A stretch of 12,893 nt of DNA, from assembly GCA_902795905.1 (NCBI GenBank), contig CADBMY010000066.1, positions 1 through 12,893 of the forward strand, read 5' to 3'. The stretch's first letter is position 1, and each line of letters starts with the position of its first letter. Under the pieces are notes generated by a model. That model saw only the letters and a list, made by a program, of their open reading frames with translations. It did not search any database and was not told the origin of the DNA. This document shows positions 1 to 5,550 of the stretch, in pieces. This DNA comes from an uncultured Erysipelotrichaceae bacterium. GTDB taxonomy: Bacteria; Bacillota_I; Bacilli_A; Erysipelotrichales; Erysipelotrichaceae. The translations under genes and the position numbers were made by a program.

Positions 1-812
1 ACTATGCCCGTTTCCTGATCAACCAGGCCAAGACGGAAGAAGACCATCTGATCGAGCGTCTGGAGGTACAGGTCAGCGAGAACGAGAACCTGCGCAGAGA
101 ACTGGCACAGAAGGAAGAAGAACTGAAGAAGCGTGAAGAAGAACTGACCGGCAAAGAGAAAACGGTAGCCTATAATCTTGAGACATGGCGGGATAAAGCG
201 AAAGCGGAAGCCGAAGCGATCCGTGAAGAGGCCCGTGAGGAAGCTGATGAGATCCTGGCAAATATGCGGAAGATGTCTGCAGCATCGGGATACCACGAGG
301 TGCTGAAGGAACGTAAGAAGCTCGATGTACAGGAAGAAAAGGAAAACACTGAAGAGGATCATGTCTATCAGGTCGGTGATCTTGTGGAGCTGCGCAATAC
401 AAGCCAGTACGGCAGGATCACATCGATCCGGAAGAAAGATATCACGGTGAATGTCAACGGCAGGAATATGCATGTCAAGGCAGCCCAGATCCGTCCCAGC
501 AGCCGTCATATCGCCAAAGTAACAAATGAGCCTGTTTTCAGCATCCGCTCCAGTGTCACAACAAGCATATCTTTGGAATGCAACCTGATCGGTCTGCGGG
601 TGGATGAGGCCATGGATGAACTGAGCGAGTATCTGGATCAGGCAAAGCTGAACGGTCTGAAGACGTTCCGGATCATCCACGGGGATGGAAGCGGTGCTCT
701 GCGCAAGGCAGTACACAACAAACTGGAACATACGTCCGGTATTGACAGCTACCGGATCGGCATGCCCCAGGAAGGCGGTACCGGAGCTACGGTCGTAACG
801 ATGAAAGGATAA
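1..812 (+). CDS. mutS2: Endonuclease MutS2, C-terminal part (5' end outside window)
   Basis: The reading frame is open from the first base; 269 residues are visible. In order they show: a long charged coiled coil (about residues 14-85, rich in Glu/Lys/Arg), a KOW-like beta segment (about 120-165, YQVGDLVELR...GRITSI), and a C-terminal Smr domain (about 190-269) with the HGDGSGALRKAV loop. This order is that of the MutS2 family; the MutS core and ATPase lie upstream of the window. MutS2 proteins act on branched DNA and, in B. subtilis, on collided ribosomes, with the Smr domain as the nuclease or RNA-binding part. The LDLRG motif at the start of Smr is degenerate here (CNLIG). The stop codon lies one base before the uvrC ATG, so the two genes are probably one operon. 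The identity is firm; whether this Smr domain cuts nucleic acid is uncertain. Confidence 0.93.
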   Translation, partial: YARFLINQAKTEEDHLIERLEVQVSENENLRRELAQKEEELKKREEELTGKEKTVAYNLETWRDKAKAEAEAIREEAREEADEILANMRKMSAASGYHEVLKERKKLDVQEEKENTEEDHVYQVGDLVELRNTSQYGRITSIRKKDITVNVNGRNMHVKAAQIRPSSRHIAKVTNEPVFSIRSSVTTSISLECNLIGLRVDEAMDELSEYLDQAKLNGLKTFRIIHGDGSGALRKAVHNKLEHTSGIDSYRIGMPQEGGTGATVVTMKG

Positions 813-813
813 G

Positions 814-2574
814 ATGGACAAGGAGTATATCAAGGCAAAACTGTCGAATCTGCCGCATGAACCGGGCAGCTACCAGATGAAGGATGTACACGGAGAGATC
901 ATCTATGTAGGCAAAGCCAAGGATCTGCATGCGAGAGTGAATCAGTATTTTGTCGGTGCCCATGATTTTAAGACTTCCAAGATGGTCCGCAATATCGAGG
1001 ACTTTGATTTTATCGTGACCAGAAGTGAGAAGGAAGCGCTTGTGCTGGAGATCAATCTGATCAAGAAATACCGGCCCAAGTACAACATCATGTTCATCGA
1101 TGACTCCAGCTATCCGTATATCAAGATCACAAGAGAAAAGTATCCGCGGATGATGATCGCCAGAGATACAAAGAAAGACCGGAAGGCAAGATACTTCGGT
1201 CCGTTCCCGGATGCCACAGCTGCCAGAGATACGCTGCGGATCCTGCAGGGGATCTATCCGCTGCGAAGATGTACGGTGATGCAGGATAAAGTATGCCTGT
1301 ATTATCATCTCGGGCAGTGTCTTGGCCCCTGTGAATATCCGGTGGATGAACATGTGTATGAGGAAATGACATCCGGTATCGCCTCCTTCCTGAACGGTGA
1401 TACGGATGATGTGGAAAAGGATCTGACCCAGAAGATGTACGCTGCCAGTGAAGCCCTGGAGTTTGAAAAGGCATCCGAATACAAACAGATGATCGATTCG
1501 ATCCACAGGGTCATAGACAAGCAGATGATCGAAATGGACAGGCGCGGCACACGGGATGTCTTTGCCTGGTATGCCGACAGGGGATATCTGGCGATCCAGG
1601 GTTTTCTGGTCCGAAACGGTATCGTACTGAACAAGGAATTCAGACTGCAGCCTCTGTACGGGGAAGCCATGGATGAGTTCATCTCTTTCCTGATCCAGTA
1701 TTATGAAGATCATCCAAAGCCGAATGAGATCGTTCTGCCGCAGGAGATCGATGCCGATATGGTCAGTGAACTGCTGGGTGTCAGAGTATTCCAGCCGCAG
1801 AAAGGCTATCGCAGCAAGCTGATTGCCATGTGTGTGGAGAATGCGAAGAAACAGCTTGATCTCAAGTTCAATGTCGTGGAAAGACAGGAACAGATGACAG
1901 CTGATGCCGTAGCTGAGCTCTCACGGCTCGCAGGAAGACCGATGCAGAGAGTGGAACTGTTCGATAACAGCCATATCTCCGGTAAGTTTACAGTTGCTGC
2001 CTGTGTGGTATATAACGACGGTCTGCCCGAAAAGAAGAGTTACCGCTTATATAAGCTGCATACAGGCAATTCCGATGTGGATTCAATGAAGGAAGTCATC
2101 TACCGCAGATATTTCCGTATTCTCAAGGATAACGGGGTGAAACCGGATGGTATTCTTGTGGATGGCGGCTATACCCAGATCCAGGCGGCTAAGGAGATCA
2201 TCGATGCGTTAGGTATGGATATCCGCATCATGGGTCTGGTCAAGGATGATAAGCATTCCACTAATGCTCTGATGGATACCGACGGTACTCTGAAAGATAT
2301 TGACCGCAATTCGGGACTTTTCTTCCTGCTGACCAGAATGCAGGATGAAGTGCACAGGGTCGCCATCGGCTACCACCGCAAACTGAGAGCCAAAGCCCAG
2401 ACCAAATCCATCCTGGATGAAGTGGAAGGAATCGGTCCCAAGCGCAAGCGGGCACTGCTGAAGCATTTTGGAAACTTCACGGGACTGAAGAATGCGACCG
2501 TTGATCAGATCGCGGAAGTGGTGCCGCAGGATACAGCCGCAAAAGTATATGAAGTATTACACGAAGAGGAATGA
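814..2574 (+). CDS. uvrC: UvrABC system protein C (excinuclease subunit)
   Basis: UvrC makes both incisions flanking a lesion in nucleotide excision repair, working with UvrA and UvrB. The 586 residues match the usual family length. Domains: N-terminal GIY-YIG nuclease (about 12-95; G18-Y20, Y31-G33, R41, E79, and NLIKKYRPKYN); a cysteine group C153, C161, C169, C173 in the place of the Fe-S cluster described for E. coli UvrC; a UVR motif for UvrB contact (about 203-236); an RNase H-like endonuclease domain with D384 (FDNSH), D450 (LVDGG) and H514 (DEVHR); and a C-terminal double helix-hairpin-helix (about 533-586, VEGIGPKRKRALL). All expected catalytic residues are present. The start is supported by AAAGGA at 804-809, four bases before the ATG. 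It follows mutS2 by one base. Its 3' end carries the promoter of the next gene. Confidence 0.97.
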   Translation: MDKEYIKAKLSNLPHEPGSYQMKDVHGEIIYVGKAKDLHARVNQYFVGAHDFKTSKMVRNIEDFDFIVTRSEKEALVLEINLIKKYRPKYNIMFIDDSSYPYIKITREKYPRMMIARDTKKDRKARYFGPFPDATAARDTLRILQGIYPLRRCTVMQDKVCLYYHLGQCLGPCEYPVDEHVYEEMTSGIASFLNGDTDDVEKDLTQKMYAASEALEFEKASEYKQMIDSIHRVIDKQMIEMDRRGTRDVFAWYADRGYLAIQGFLVRNGIVLNKEFRLQPLYGEAMDEFISFLIQYYEDHPKPNEIVLPQEIDADMVSELLGVRVFQPQKGYRSKLIAMCVENAKKQLDLKFNVVERQEQMTADAVAELSRLAGRPMQRVELFDNSHISGKFTVAACVVYNDGLPEKKSYRLYKLHTGNSDVDSMKEVIYRRYFRILKDNGVKPDGILVDGGYTQIQAAKEIIDALGMDIRIMGLVKDDKHSTNALMDTDGTLKDIDRNSGLFFLLTRMQDEVHRVAIGYHRKLRAKAQTKSILDEVEGIGPKRKRALLKHFGNFTGLKNATVDQIAEVVPQDTAAKVYEVLHEEE

Positions 2575-2580
2575 TATAAT
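2572..2580 (+). promoter_or_regulatory. Extended -10 promoter of the VanY-like gene, overlapping the uvrC stop
   Basis: TGATATAAT: a TG dinucleotide one base before a consensus TATAAT hexamer (2575-2580). I see no good -35 at 16-18 bp, as is common for extended -10 promoters. Six bases (TCAAAT) separate the hexamer from the ATG at 2587, so the expected transcription start is the A of the start codon itself. The only purine-rich site, GAGG at 2566-2569, lies 17 bases before the ATG, too far to serve as a ribosome binding site, and it would not be in this transcript. Confidence 0.62.
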
Positions 2581-2586
2581 TCAAAT

Positions 2587-3615
2587 ATGAGTTTGATCGT
2601 TGATGAAAAAAAGAGAAACCGGTGGTCGGCAGTATTCGTCAGTTCGCTGCTGATCTTCAGTCTGGCATGTTTTGGACTGATGAATACCCGGTATGATGCA
2701 TTGTCGAGATATCCGTATACTGACAGACGGAGCCGGGAACTGATCAAGCAGTATCTGACCAAACAGGAGATCGATTATATTATTGAGTATTCGATCGCAC
2801 CGAACATGTTTGTGGCATATATCAGAGAAGATGGTTTTAATATTTACCATGCGGCGGAATACAAGACGCTTTCCCGCTACCAGTGGGATAAGAGGCCTGC
2901 GGATATCGTACGCATGATCGAAGAGACCAGAGATTATATCGATGCCGAAACACTGGCACAGTACCTGTACAGTTATCCCTACGGAGTCATCCGTGATCAT
3001 CTTGTCAATGGTGATCAGTATGCCGAAGGCAGTACGCTGATCATGAATGCCGGAGATCTTACGGCGTGGGTCGACCGTACGCATACCGTAAGCAGAAGGG
3101 AACCGGAACATCTGGTCAATATCAACGGTATCGTACCGACGGAGAATCACCGGAATATCGAGGTCAGTGATGCGATCGTACCTTCGCTTGCCGGTATGTG
3201 CAAGGATATTGAGTATGACCTGAATAACGGGCTTGCCTGCGGCGGTATCACCGTAAAGGATGGATATATCTCCTATGCGGAAAGCGAAGAAAATTATAAG
3301 GAAGCACAGGCTAAGTACGGGGATAAGGCTTCTGAATATGTTCCATATCCCGGACATGATGAACATCAGCTCGGTCTGGCTGTGGATTTCTGCGTAGAAG
3401 GAATCAGCGATGCGGACTTCCGGCGTACGGAGCAGTACTACTGGCTGTTATGGAACAGCTGGCGTTACGGCTTTACGGCAGATATCGGCGAAACAGAAAA
3501 AGACTTCACCGGTCTCGATCCTCAGCCCTGGCATTATCGCTACATAGGGGAGGATCTGGCAAAGTCTCTGCATATTGATGAACGTTCGTTCGGCAGCTAC
3601 AGCAACAGGGAGTAG
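2587..3615 (+). CDS. Membrane-anchored VanY-like (M15B) protein, probable catalytically impaired D,D-carboxypeptidase homologue
   Basis: 342 residues. A basic N-terminus and one hydrophobic segment (about 13-33) suggest a signal anchor with the rest outside the membrane. A lineage-specific region (about 40-215) precedes a C-terminal M15B/VanY fold: GYISY (226-230), DEHQLGLAVDF (258-268), YGF (294-296) and QPWHYRYIG (313-321). Family members remove the terminal D-Ala from peptidoglycan precursors using zinc. The three zinc ligands are kept (H260, D267, H316). The catalytic Glu of the usual EPWH motif is Gln313, the Arg of the usual YRS motif is Ile228, and the Ser of the usual SxH motif is Asp258. 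This predicts a zinc-binding but inactive or altered protein. It appears to have its own promoter within the uvrC end and may be leaderless. Its stop codon directly touches that of the convergent minus-strand gene. The fold is confident; the activity is doubtful. Confidence 0.85.
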   Translation: MSLIVDEKKRNRWSAVFVSSLLIFSLACFGLMNTRYDALSRYPYTDRRSRELIKQYLTKQEIDYIIEYSIAPNMFVAYIREDGFNIYHAAEYKTLSRYQWDKRPADIVRMIEETRDYIDAETLAQYLYSYPYGVIRDHLVNGDQYAEGSTLIMNAGDLTAWVDRTHTVSRREPEHLVNINGIVPTENHRNIEVSDAIVPSLAGMCKDIEYDLNNGLACGGITVKDGYISYAESEENYKEAQAKYGDKASEYVPYPGHDEHQLGLAVDFCVEGISDADFRRTEQYYWLLWNSWRYGFTADIGETEKDFTGLDPQPWHYRYIGEDLAKSLHIDERSFGSYSNRE

Positions 3616-3993
3616 TCAGCGGAAACGTCTCAGCTCTTTCTGAATATTATTACGGCGGTTTCTCTTTTCGATCACTCGGATAGCGGAACGGCCGTATTCT
3701 TTTATACCGTTTTCAGAACTTCTGTCATACTCTTTCTTGACTGCACGCAGAAGGAGAAATGCACTCAGGAGCTTGGCGGCACTGATCGGGGACTCACTCT
3801 TTTTCTTCTGCGGCATCCTGGATGCGGATTCCTGCAGTGAGGTCAGCGAACCGTTCATATTATTGACCGCGGGCATGATATACTTCACGCTTTTCAGAAG
3901 TCCGAAAAGATGTACGAGCGTCATGATCAGGAAGATGACCAGCAGGGCGATCGAAGCCCAGAGGATCCAGTAATTGTAAGGGTATAAGTTCAT
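3616..3993 (-). CDS. Small single-pass membrane protein of unknown function
   Basis: 125 residues on the minus strand. One strong transmembrane segment (about 8-30, WILWASIALLVIFLIMTL) near the N-terminus is followed by an amphipathic stretch (about 35-60) and a very basic C-terminal half rich in Lys and Arg. A short N-terminus, one helix and a long charged cytoplasmic or extracytoplasmic tail loosely recall DUF948-type proteins, but I do not recognise the family with confidence. Start choice: GGAG (plus-strand CTCC at 4001-4004) lies 7 bases before the ATG. It is the only minus-strand gene in the window. It is divergent from the phosphoesterase gene and converges without any gap on the VanY-like gene, so its transcript and that of its neighbour probably overlap at their 3' ends. 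Confidence 0.75.
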   Translation of the reverse strand: MNLYPYNYWILWASIALLVIFLIMTLVHLFGLLKSVKYIMPAVNNMNGSLTSLQESASRMPQKKKSESPISAAKLLSAFLLLRAVKKEYDRSSENGIKEYGRSAIRVIEKRNRRNNIQKELRRFR

Positions 3994-4010
3994 ATGCTTT
4001 CTCCGCTTTT

Positions 4011-4016
4011 ATCATA
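4011..4016 (-). promoter_or_regulatory. Probable -10 of the small membrane-protein gene
   Basis: Read on the minus strand this is TATGAT (5/6 to consensus), with a weak TGGATT at the -35 distance (17 bp). The predicted start lies near 4004, giving a leader of about 11 nt that begins at or beside the GGAG ribosome binding site. It sits in the 74-bp divergent region opposite the phosphoesterase promoter. Confidence 0.45.
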
Positions 4017-4029
4017 GAACATTTCTGTG

Positions 4030-4058
4030 CTGAAATCCATGACCGTGCATGTTAAAAT
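4030..4058 (+). promoter_or_regulatory. Extended -10 promoter of the phosphoesterase gene
   Basis: The -35 CTGAAA (4030-4035, 4/6 to TTGACA) is 17 bp from the -10 TAAAAT (4053-4058), which is preceded by TG at 4050-4051 (TGTTAAAAT). The expected start is about 4065, two or three bases before the ATG at 4068. The bases between (AGAAAAACC) hold no Shine-Dalgarno motif. Confidence 0.6.
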
Positions 4059-4067
4059 AGAAAAACC

Positions 4068-4562
4068 ATGACGACCGAGATCATTATTGTCAGTGACAAC
4101 CACTACAGCGAAGAACCTCTGCGGGAAGTAATGCGTGCGCATCCGAAAGCAGATTATTTCATCCACTGCGGAGACAGCCAGATGCCGCGTTCCGAACTGC
4201 GGGGTTTTGCGTGTGTGCGCGGTAACAATGACTTTGACAACAGTCTGGAATATGAACTGGTACTGACGATCGATCAGCACCGTCTGTATATCACACACGG
4301 ACACAGAGAAGGGGTCTGGGGTGATCTCAGTGTACTTGTGCATAAGGCTAAGCAGAGAAACTGCGACATCGTCTGTTTCGGGCATACACATATTTATCAC
4401 GATGAGGTGATCGACGGCATTCGTCTTCTGAATCCGGGCAGTGTATGGCGCAACCGTGACGGCAGTGCTCCGAGCTACATGCGCATGATCCTGGCGGAGG
4501 ATGTGATCGTTGTAGACAGGCTTTCACTGAAGAAGAAGGGATTCTTTGAACTTTTCAAATAA
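4068..4562 (+). CDS. YfcE/MJ0936-type metallophosphoesterase
   Basis: 164 residues, the usual size for this compact calcineurin-like phosphoesterase family. The metal and catalytic motifs occur in the expected order: SDNH (D10, H12), HCGD (D36), RGNND (N53), THGH (H77, H79) and GHTH (H106, H108), followed by the family's LNPGS turn. Members bind two metal ions and hydrolyse phosphodiesters in vitro; the natural substrate is generally unknown, so I give no symbol. The protein is probably cytoplasmic, with no signal or membrane segment. The start is the first ATG after a promoter-like sequence that leaves almost no leader. The tRNA-Arg promoter begins four bases after its stop, and no separate terminator is visible between them. 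Confidence 0.9.
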   Translation: MTTEIIIVSDNHYSEEPLREVMRAHPKADYFIHCGDSQMPRSELRGFACVRGNNDFDNSLEYELVLTIDQHRLYITHGHREGVWGDLSVLVHKAKQRNCDIVCFGHTHIYHDEVIDGIRLLNPGSVWRNRDGSAPSYMRMILAEDVIVVDRLSLKKKGFFELFK

Positions 4563-4565
4563 CGA

Positions 4566-4594
4566 TTGAAACCTAAAGGAAACTTTGCTATAGT
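4566..4594 (+). promoter_or_regulatory. Promoter of tRNA-Arg
   Basis: TTGAAA (4566-4571), 17-bp spacer, then TATAGT (4589-4594) preceded by TGC, so both a near-consensus -35 and an extended -10 are present. The expected start is about 4601, three bases before the mature tRNA 5' end. This is the strongest two-element promoter in the window apart from that of tig. Confidence 0.78.
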
Positions 4595-4603
4595 AATTGC
4601 GAT

Positions 4604-4680
4604 GTCCTCGTAGCTCAGTCGGATAGAGCACTCGCCTTCTAAGCGAGTTGTCGCGGGTTCGAATCCCTCCGAGGACGCCA
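4604..4680 (+). tRNA. tRNA-Arg, anticodon TCT (reads AGA/AGG), CCA encoded
   Basis: A 77-nt cloverleaf can be drawn directly. The acceptor arms GTCCTCG and CGAGGAC pair fully, followed by discriminator G and an encoded CCA. The D stem is GCTC/GAGC. The anticodon stem is CTCGC/GCGAG with loop CTTCTAA, giving anticodon TCT. The variable loop is TTGTC and the T loop is TTCGAAT. The T stem, GCGGG/CCCTC, has one C-U mismatch at the second pair (50-64). It has its own promoter and terminator and is therefore a one-gene unit. Confidence 0.97.
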
Positions 4681-4688
4681 CTGCGTAT

Positions 4689-4718
4689 AACGTCTGTATG
4701 GATATACAGGCGTTTTTT
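4689..4718 (+). terminator. Rho-independent terminator after tRNA-Arg
   Basis: An 11-bp hairpin (arms 4689-4699 and 4704-4714, loop GGAT, one G-T pair) runs directly into a T run (4713-4718). It begins nine bases after the CCA end of the tRNA. Confidence 0.85.
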
Positions 4719-4739
4719 CGTGATTTCCGTGACAGGTGA

Positions 4740-4748
4740 TGATAGAAT
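4740..4748 (+). promoter_or_regulatory. Extended -10 promoter of the 4755-5396 gene
   Basis: TGATAGAAT: TG plus one base plus TAGAAT (4743-4748). A weak GTGATT lies 17 bp upstream (4720-4725). Six bases (CTACAC) separate the hexamer from the ATG at 4755, so the expected start is the A of the ATG. There is no Shine-Dalgarno motif in the 15 bases before the ATG. The same nine-base element occurs in front of murG. Confidence 0.62.
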
Positions 4749-4754
4749 CTACAC

Positions 4755-5396
4755 ATGAGTTCATATTACGAAGAGATCCTGAATGAGATCGATGACATGC
4801 TGGAAGACGGCAGACCTGAAGAAGCACTGCTTCTGATCCGCAGGGAACTGGCGATGCCCTATATACCTGCAGATATCGAGAAGAAACTGAAACAGCTGCA
4901 GGACAGATGCATATACGAAGTTTCCGAAAAACAGGAACCGGGACAGGTATCTGCGGAAACACTGATCTGCAGACTGCACGGCAATGCCGAAGAGCAGCTC
5001 TCGGCCGCTTCTGCGCTGTTTGAGCACAATCTGCGCGGGTATATCCCTGAGATCCAGGCATATCTTGCCGGAGATCCGCTGCCGGAAGCAGCCGCCCTGT
5101 TAGTTGATGCGCTGGCTGAGCAGAAGATCGATGATGAGTTTGTCTGGAACCGTGACGGGGTGGAGTATACATTCTACGGCGATGAAGTGATCCCGGTTGC
5201 GCAGAGTCAGGGCTTTGTCAGGGCCGACCGTATTCTGCAGAAATACTATGCACAGGATCCTTCACTGTACGGGATGGCACGGACACTGCTGATCCGTAAG
5301 GCTTATCTCTATCTGCCGTTATCTTATGAGGAAGATGAAGCACAGATCCTGGCATCAAAGATCACGGAAGAACTCAGCAAATTACTTGTTCAATAA
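4755..5396 (+). CDS. Conserved-looking hypothetical helical (TPR-like) protein
   Basis: 213 residues, acidic, with no signal peptide or membrane segment, so probably cytoplasmic. It is predicted to be mainly helical: the N-terminal part (EEILNEIDDMLEDGRPEEAL) looks like a TPR-type helix pair, and a later stretch (about 75-125) looks like further helical repeats. A central part (about 130-150, EFVWNRDGVEYTFYGDEVIP) may be beta. It resembles, from memory only, the Firmicute DUF3196/TPR-like group; that is a weak assignment. It stands alone between the tRNA terminator and the CIRCE region, with its own leaderless-type promoter. No terminator of its own is seen; the first CIRCE inverted repeat starts two bases after the stop codon and could fold in the transcript. 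Confidence 0.72.
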   Translation: MSSYYEEILNEIDDMLEDGRPEEALLLIRRELAMPYIPADIEKKLKQLQDRCIYEVSEKQEPGQVSAETLICRLHGNAEEQLSAASALFEHNLRGYIPEIQAYLAGDPLPEAAALLVDALAEQKIDDEFVWNRDGVEYTFYGDEVIPVAQSQGFVRADRILQKYYAQDPSLYGMARTLLIRKAYLYLPLSYEEDEAQILASKITEELSKLLVQ

Positions 5397-5397
5397 T

Positions 5398-5424
5398 TTA
5401 GCACTTTTGTGTTGACAGTGCTAA
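5398..5424 (+). promoter_or_regulatory. CIRCE operator 1 (HrcA site) upstream of tig
   Basis: TTAGCACTT-N9-CAGTGCTAA matches the CIRCE consensus TTAGCACTC-N9-GAGTGCTAA at 8/9 bases in each arm with the exact nine-base spacer. The inverted repeat extends by two more pairs outward. The -35 element TTGACA of the tig promoter lies inside it. CIRCE is the established binding site of the heat-shock repressor HrcA. Confidence 0.9.
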
Positions 5425-5440
5425 ATGCTTGGCATATGAT
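5412..5440 (+). promoter_or_regulatory. Sigma-A-type promoter P1 of tig, embedded between CIRCE sites
   Basis: TTGACA (5412-5417), 17-bp spacer, TATGAT (5435-5440): a consensus -35 with a 5/6 -10. The expected start is about 5447, within CIRCE 2. The -35 is within CIRCE 1, so HrcA binding should block polymerase at both ends. The leader to the tig ATG would be about 104 nt. Confidence 0.85.
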
Positions 5441-5441
5441 A

Positions 5442-5468
5442 TTAGCAGGCGGTCAGGCAGAGTGCTAA
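5442..5468 (+). promoter_or_regulatory. CIRCE operator 2 (HrcA site) upstream of tig
   Basis: TTAGCAGGC-N9-GAGTGCTAA: the right arm matches the CIRCE consensus perfectly and the left arm at 7/9, with the same 9-9-9 geometry as operator 1. The centres of the two sites are 44 bp apart. It covers the predicted start of promoter P1. Confidence 0.78.
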
Positions 5469-5508
5469 ATCTGACTTCGGATGAAGTATGGCATATACGC
5501 TGAAGGTC

Positions 5509-5517
5509 TGTTATACT
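5509..5517 (+). promoter_or_regulatory. Possible second promoter P2 of tig (extended -10)
   Basis: TGTTATACT: TG plus one base plus TATACT (5512-5517), with no convincing -35. The expected start is about 5524, downstream of both CIRCE sites, giving a leader of about 27 nt that contains the tig ribosome binding site. It could supply a basal level not controlled by HrcA. Confidence 0.45.
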
Positions 5518-5550
5518 ATACAGGATATAACGCTGAAAGGAAAAAAAACG

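Noticed and set aside
787..1713. Long minus-strand open frame opposite uvrC, with similar ones opposite 2581-3366, 8101-8901 and 11675-12496
   Set aside because: They are mirror frames of clear genes, with no ribosome binding sites and no recognisable domains; their composition follows from the sense codons.
2650..2680. Possible lipoprotein box (SLAC) in the VanY-like protein
   Set aside because: The -3 residue is Ser rather than Leu/Val/Ile and the Cys sits in the middle of the hydrophobic segment; a signal anchor is more likely.
3576..3596. GAACGTTCG resembling half of a LexA-type damage box
   Set aside because: It is inside a gene, lacks the four-base spacer of the Firmicute LexA site and is not upstream of a repair gene.
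4639..5172. Minus-strand open frame ending in a DSNPRQ-like peptide
   Set aside because: That peptide is a known artefact of translating tRNA genes in reverse; the frame crosses tRNA-Arg and its terminator.
5488..5550. In-frame ATG extending trigger factor by 21 residues
   Set aside because: It overlaps promoter P2, lacks a ribosome binding site, and the extra residues do not match the family; 5551 has GAAAGG at the right distance.
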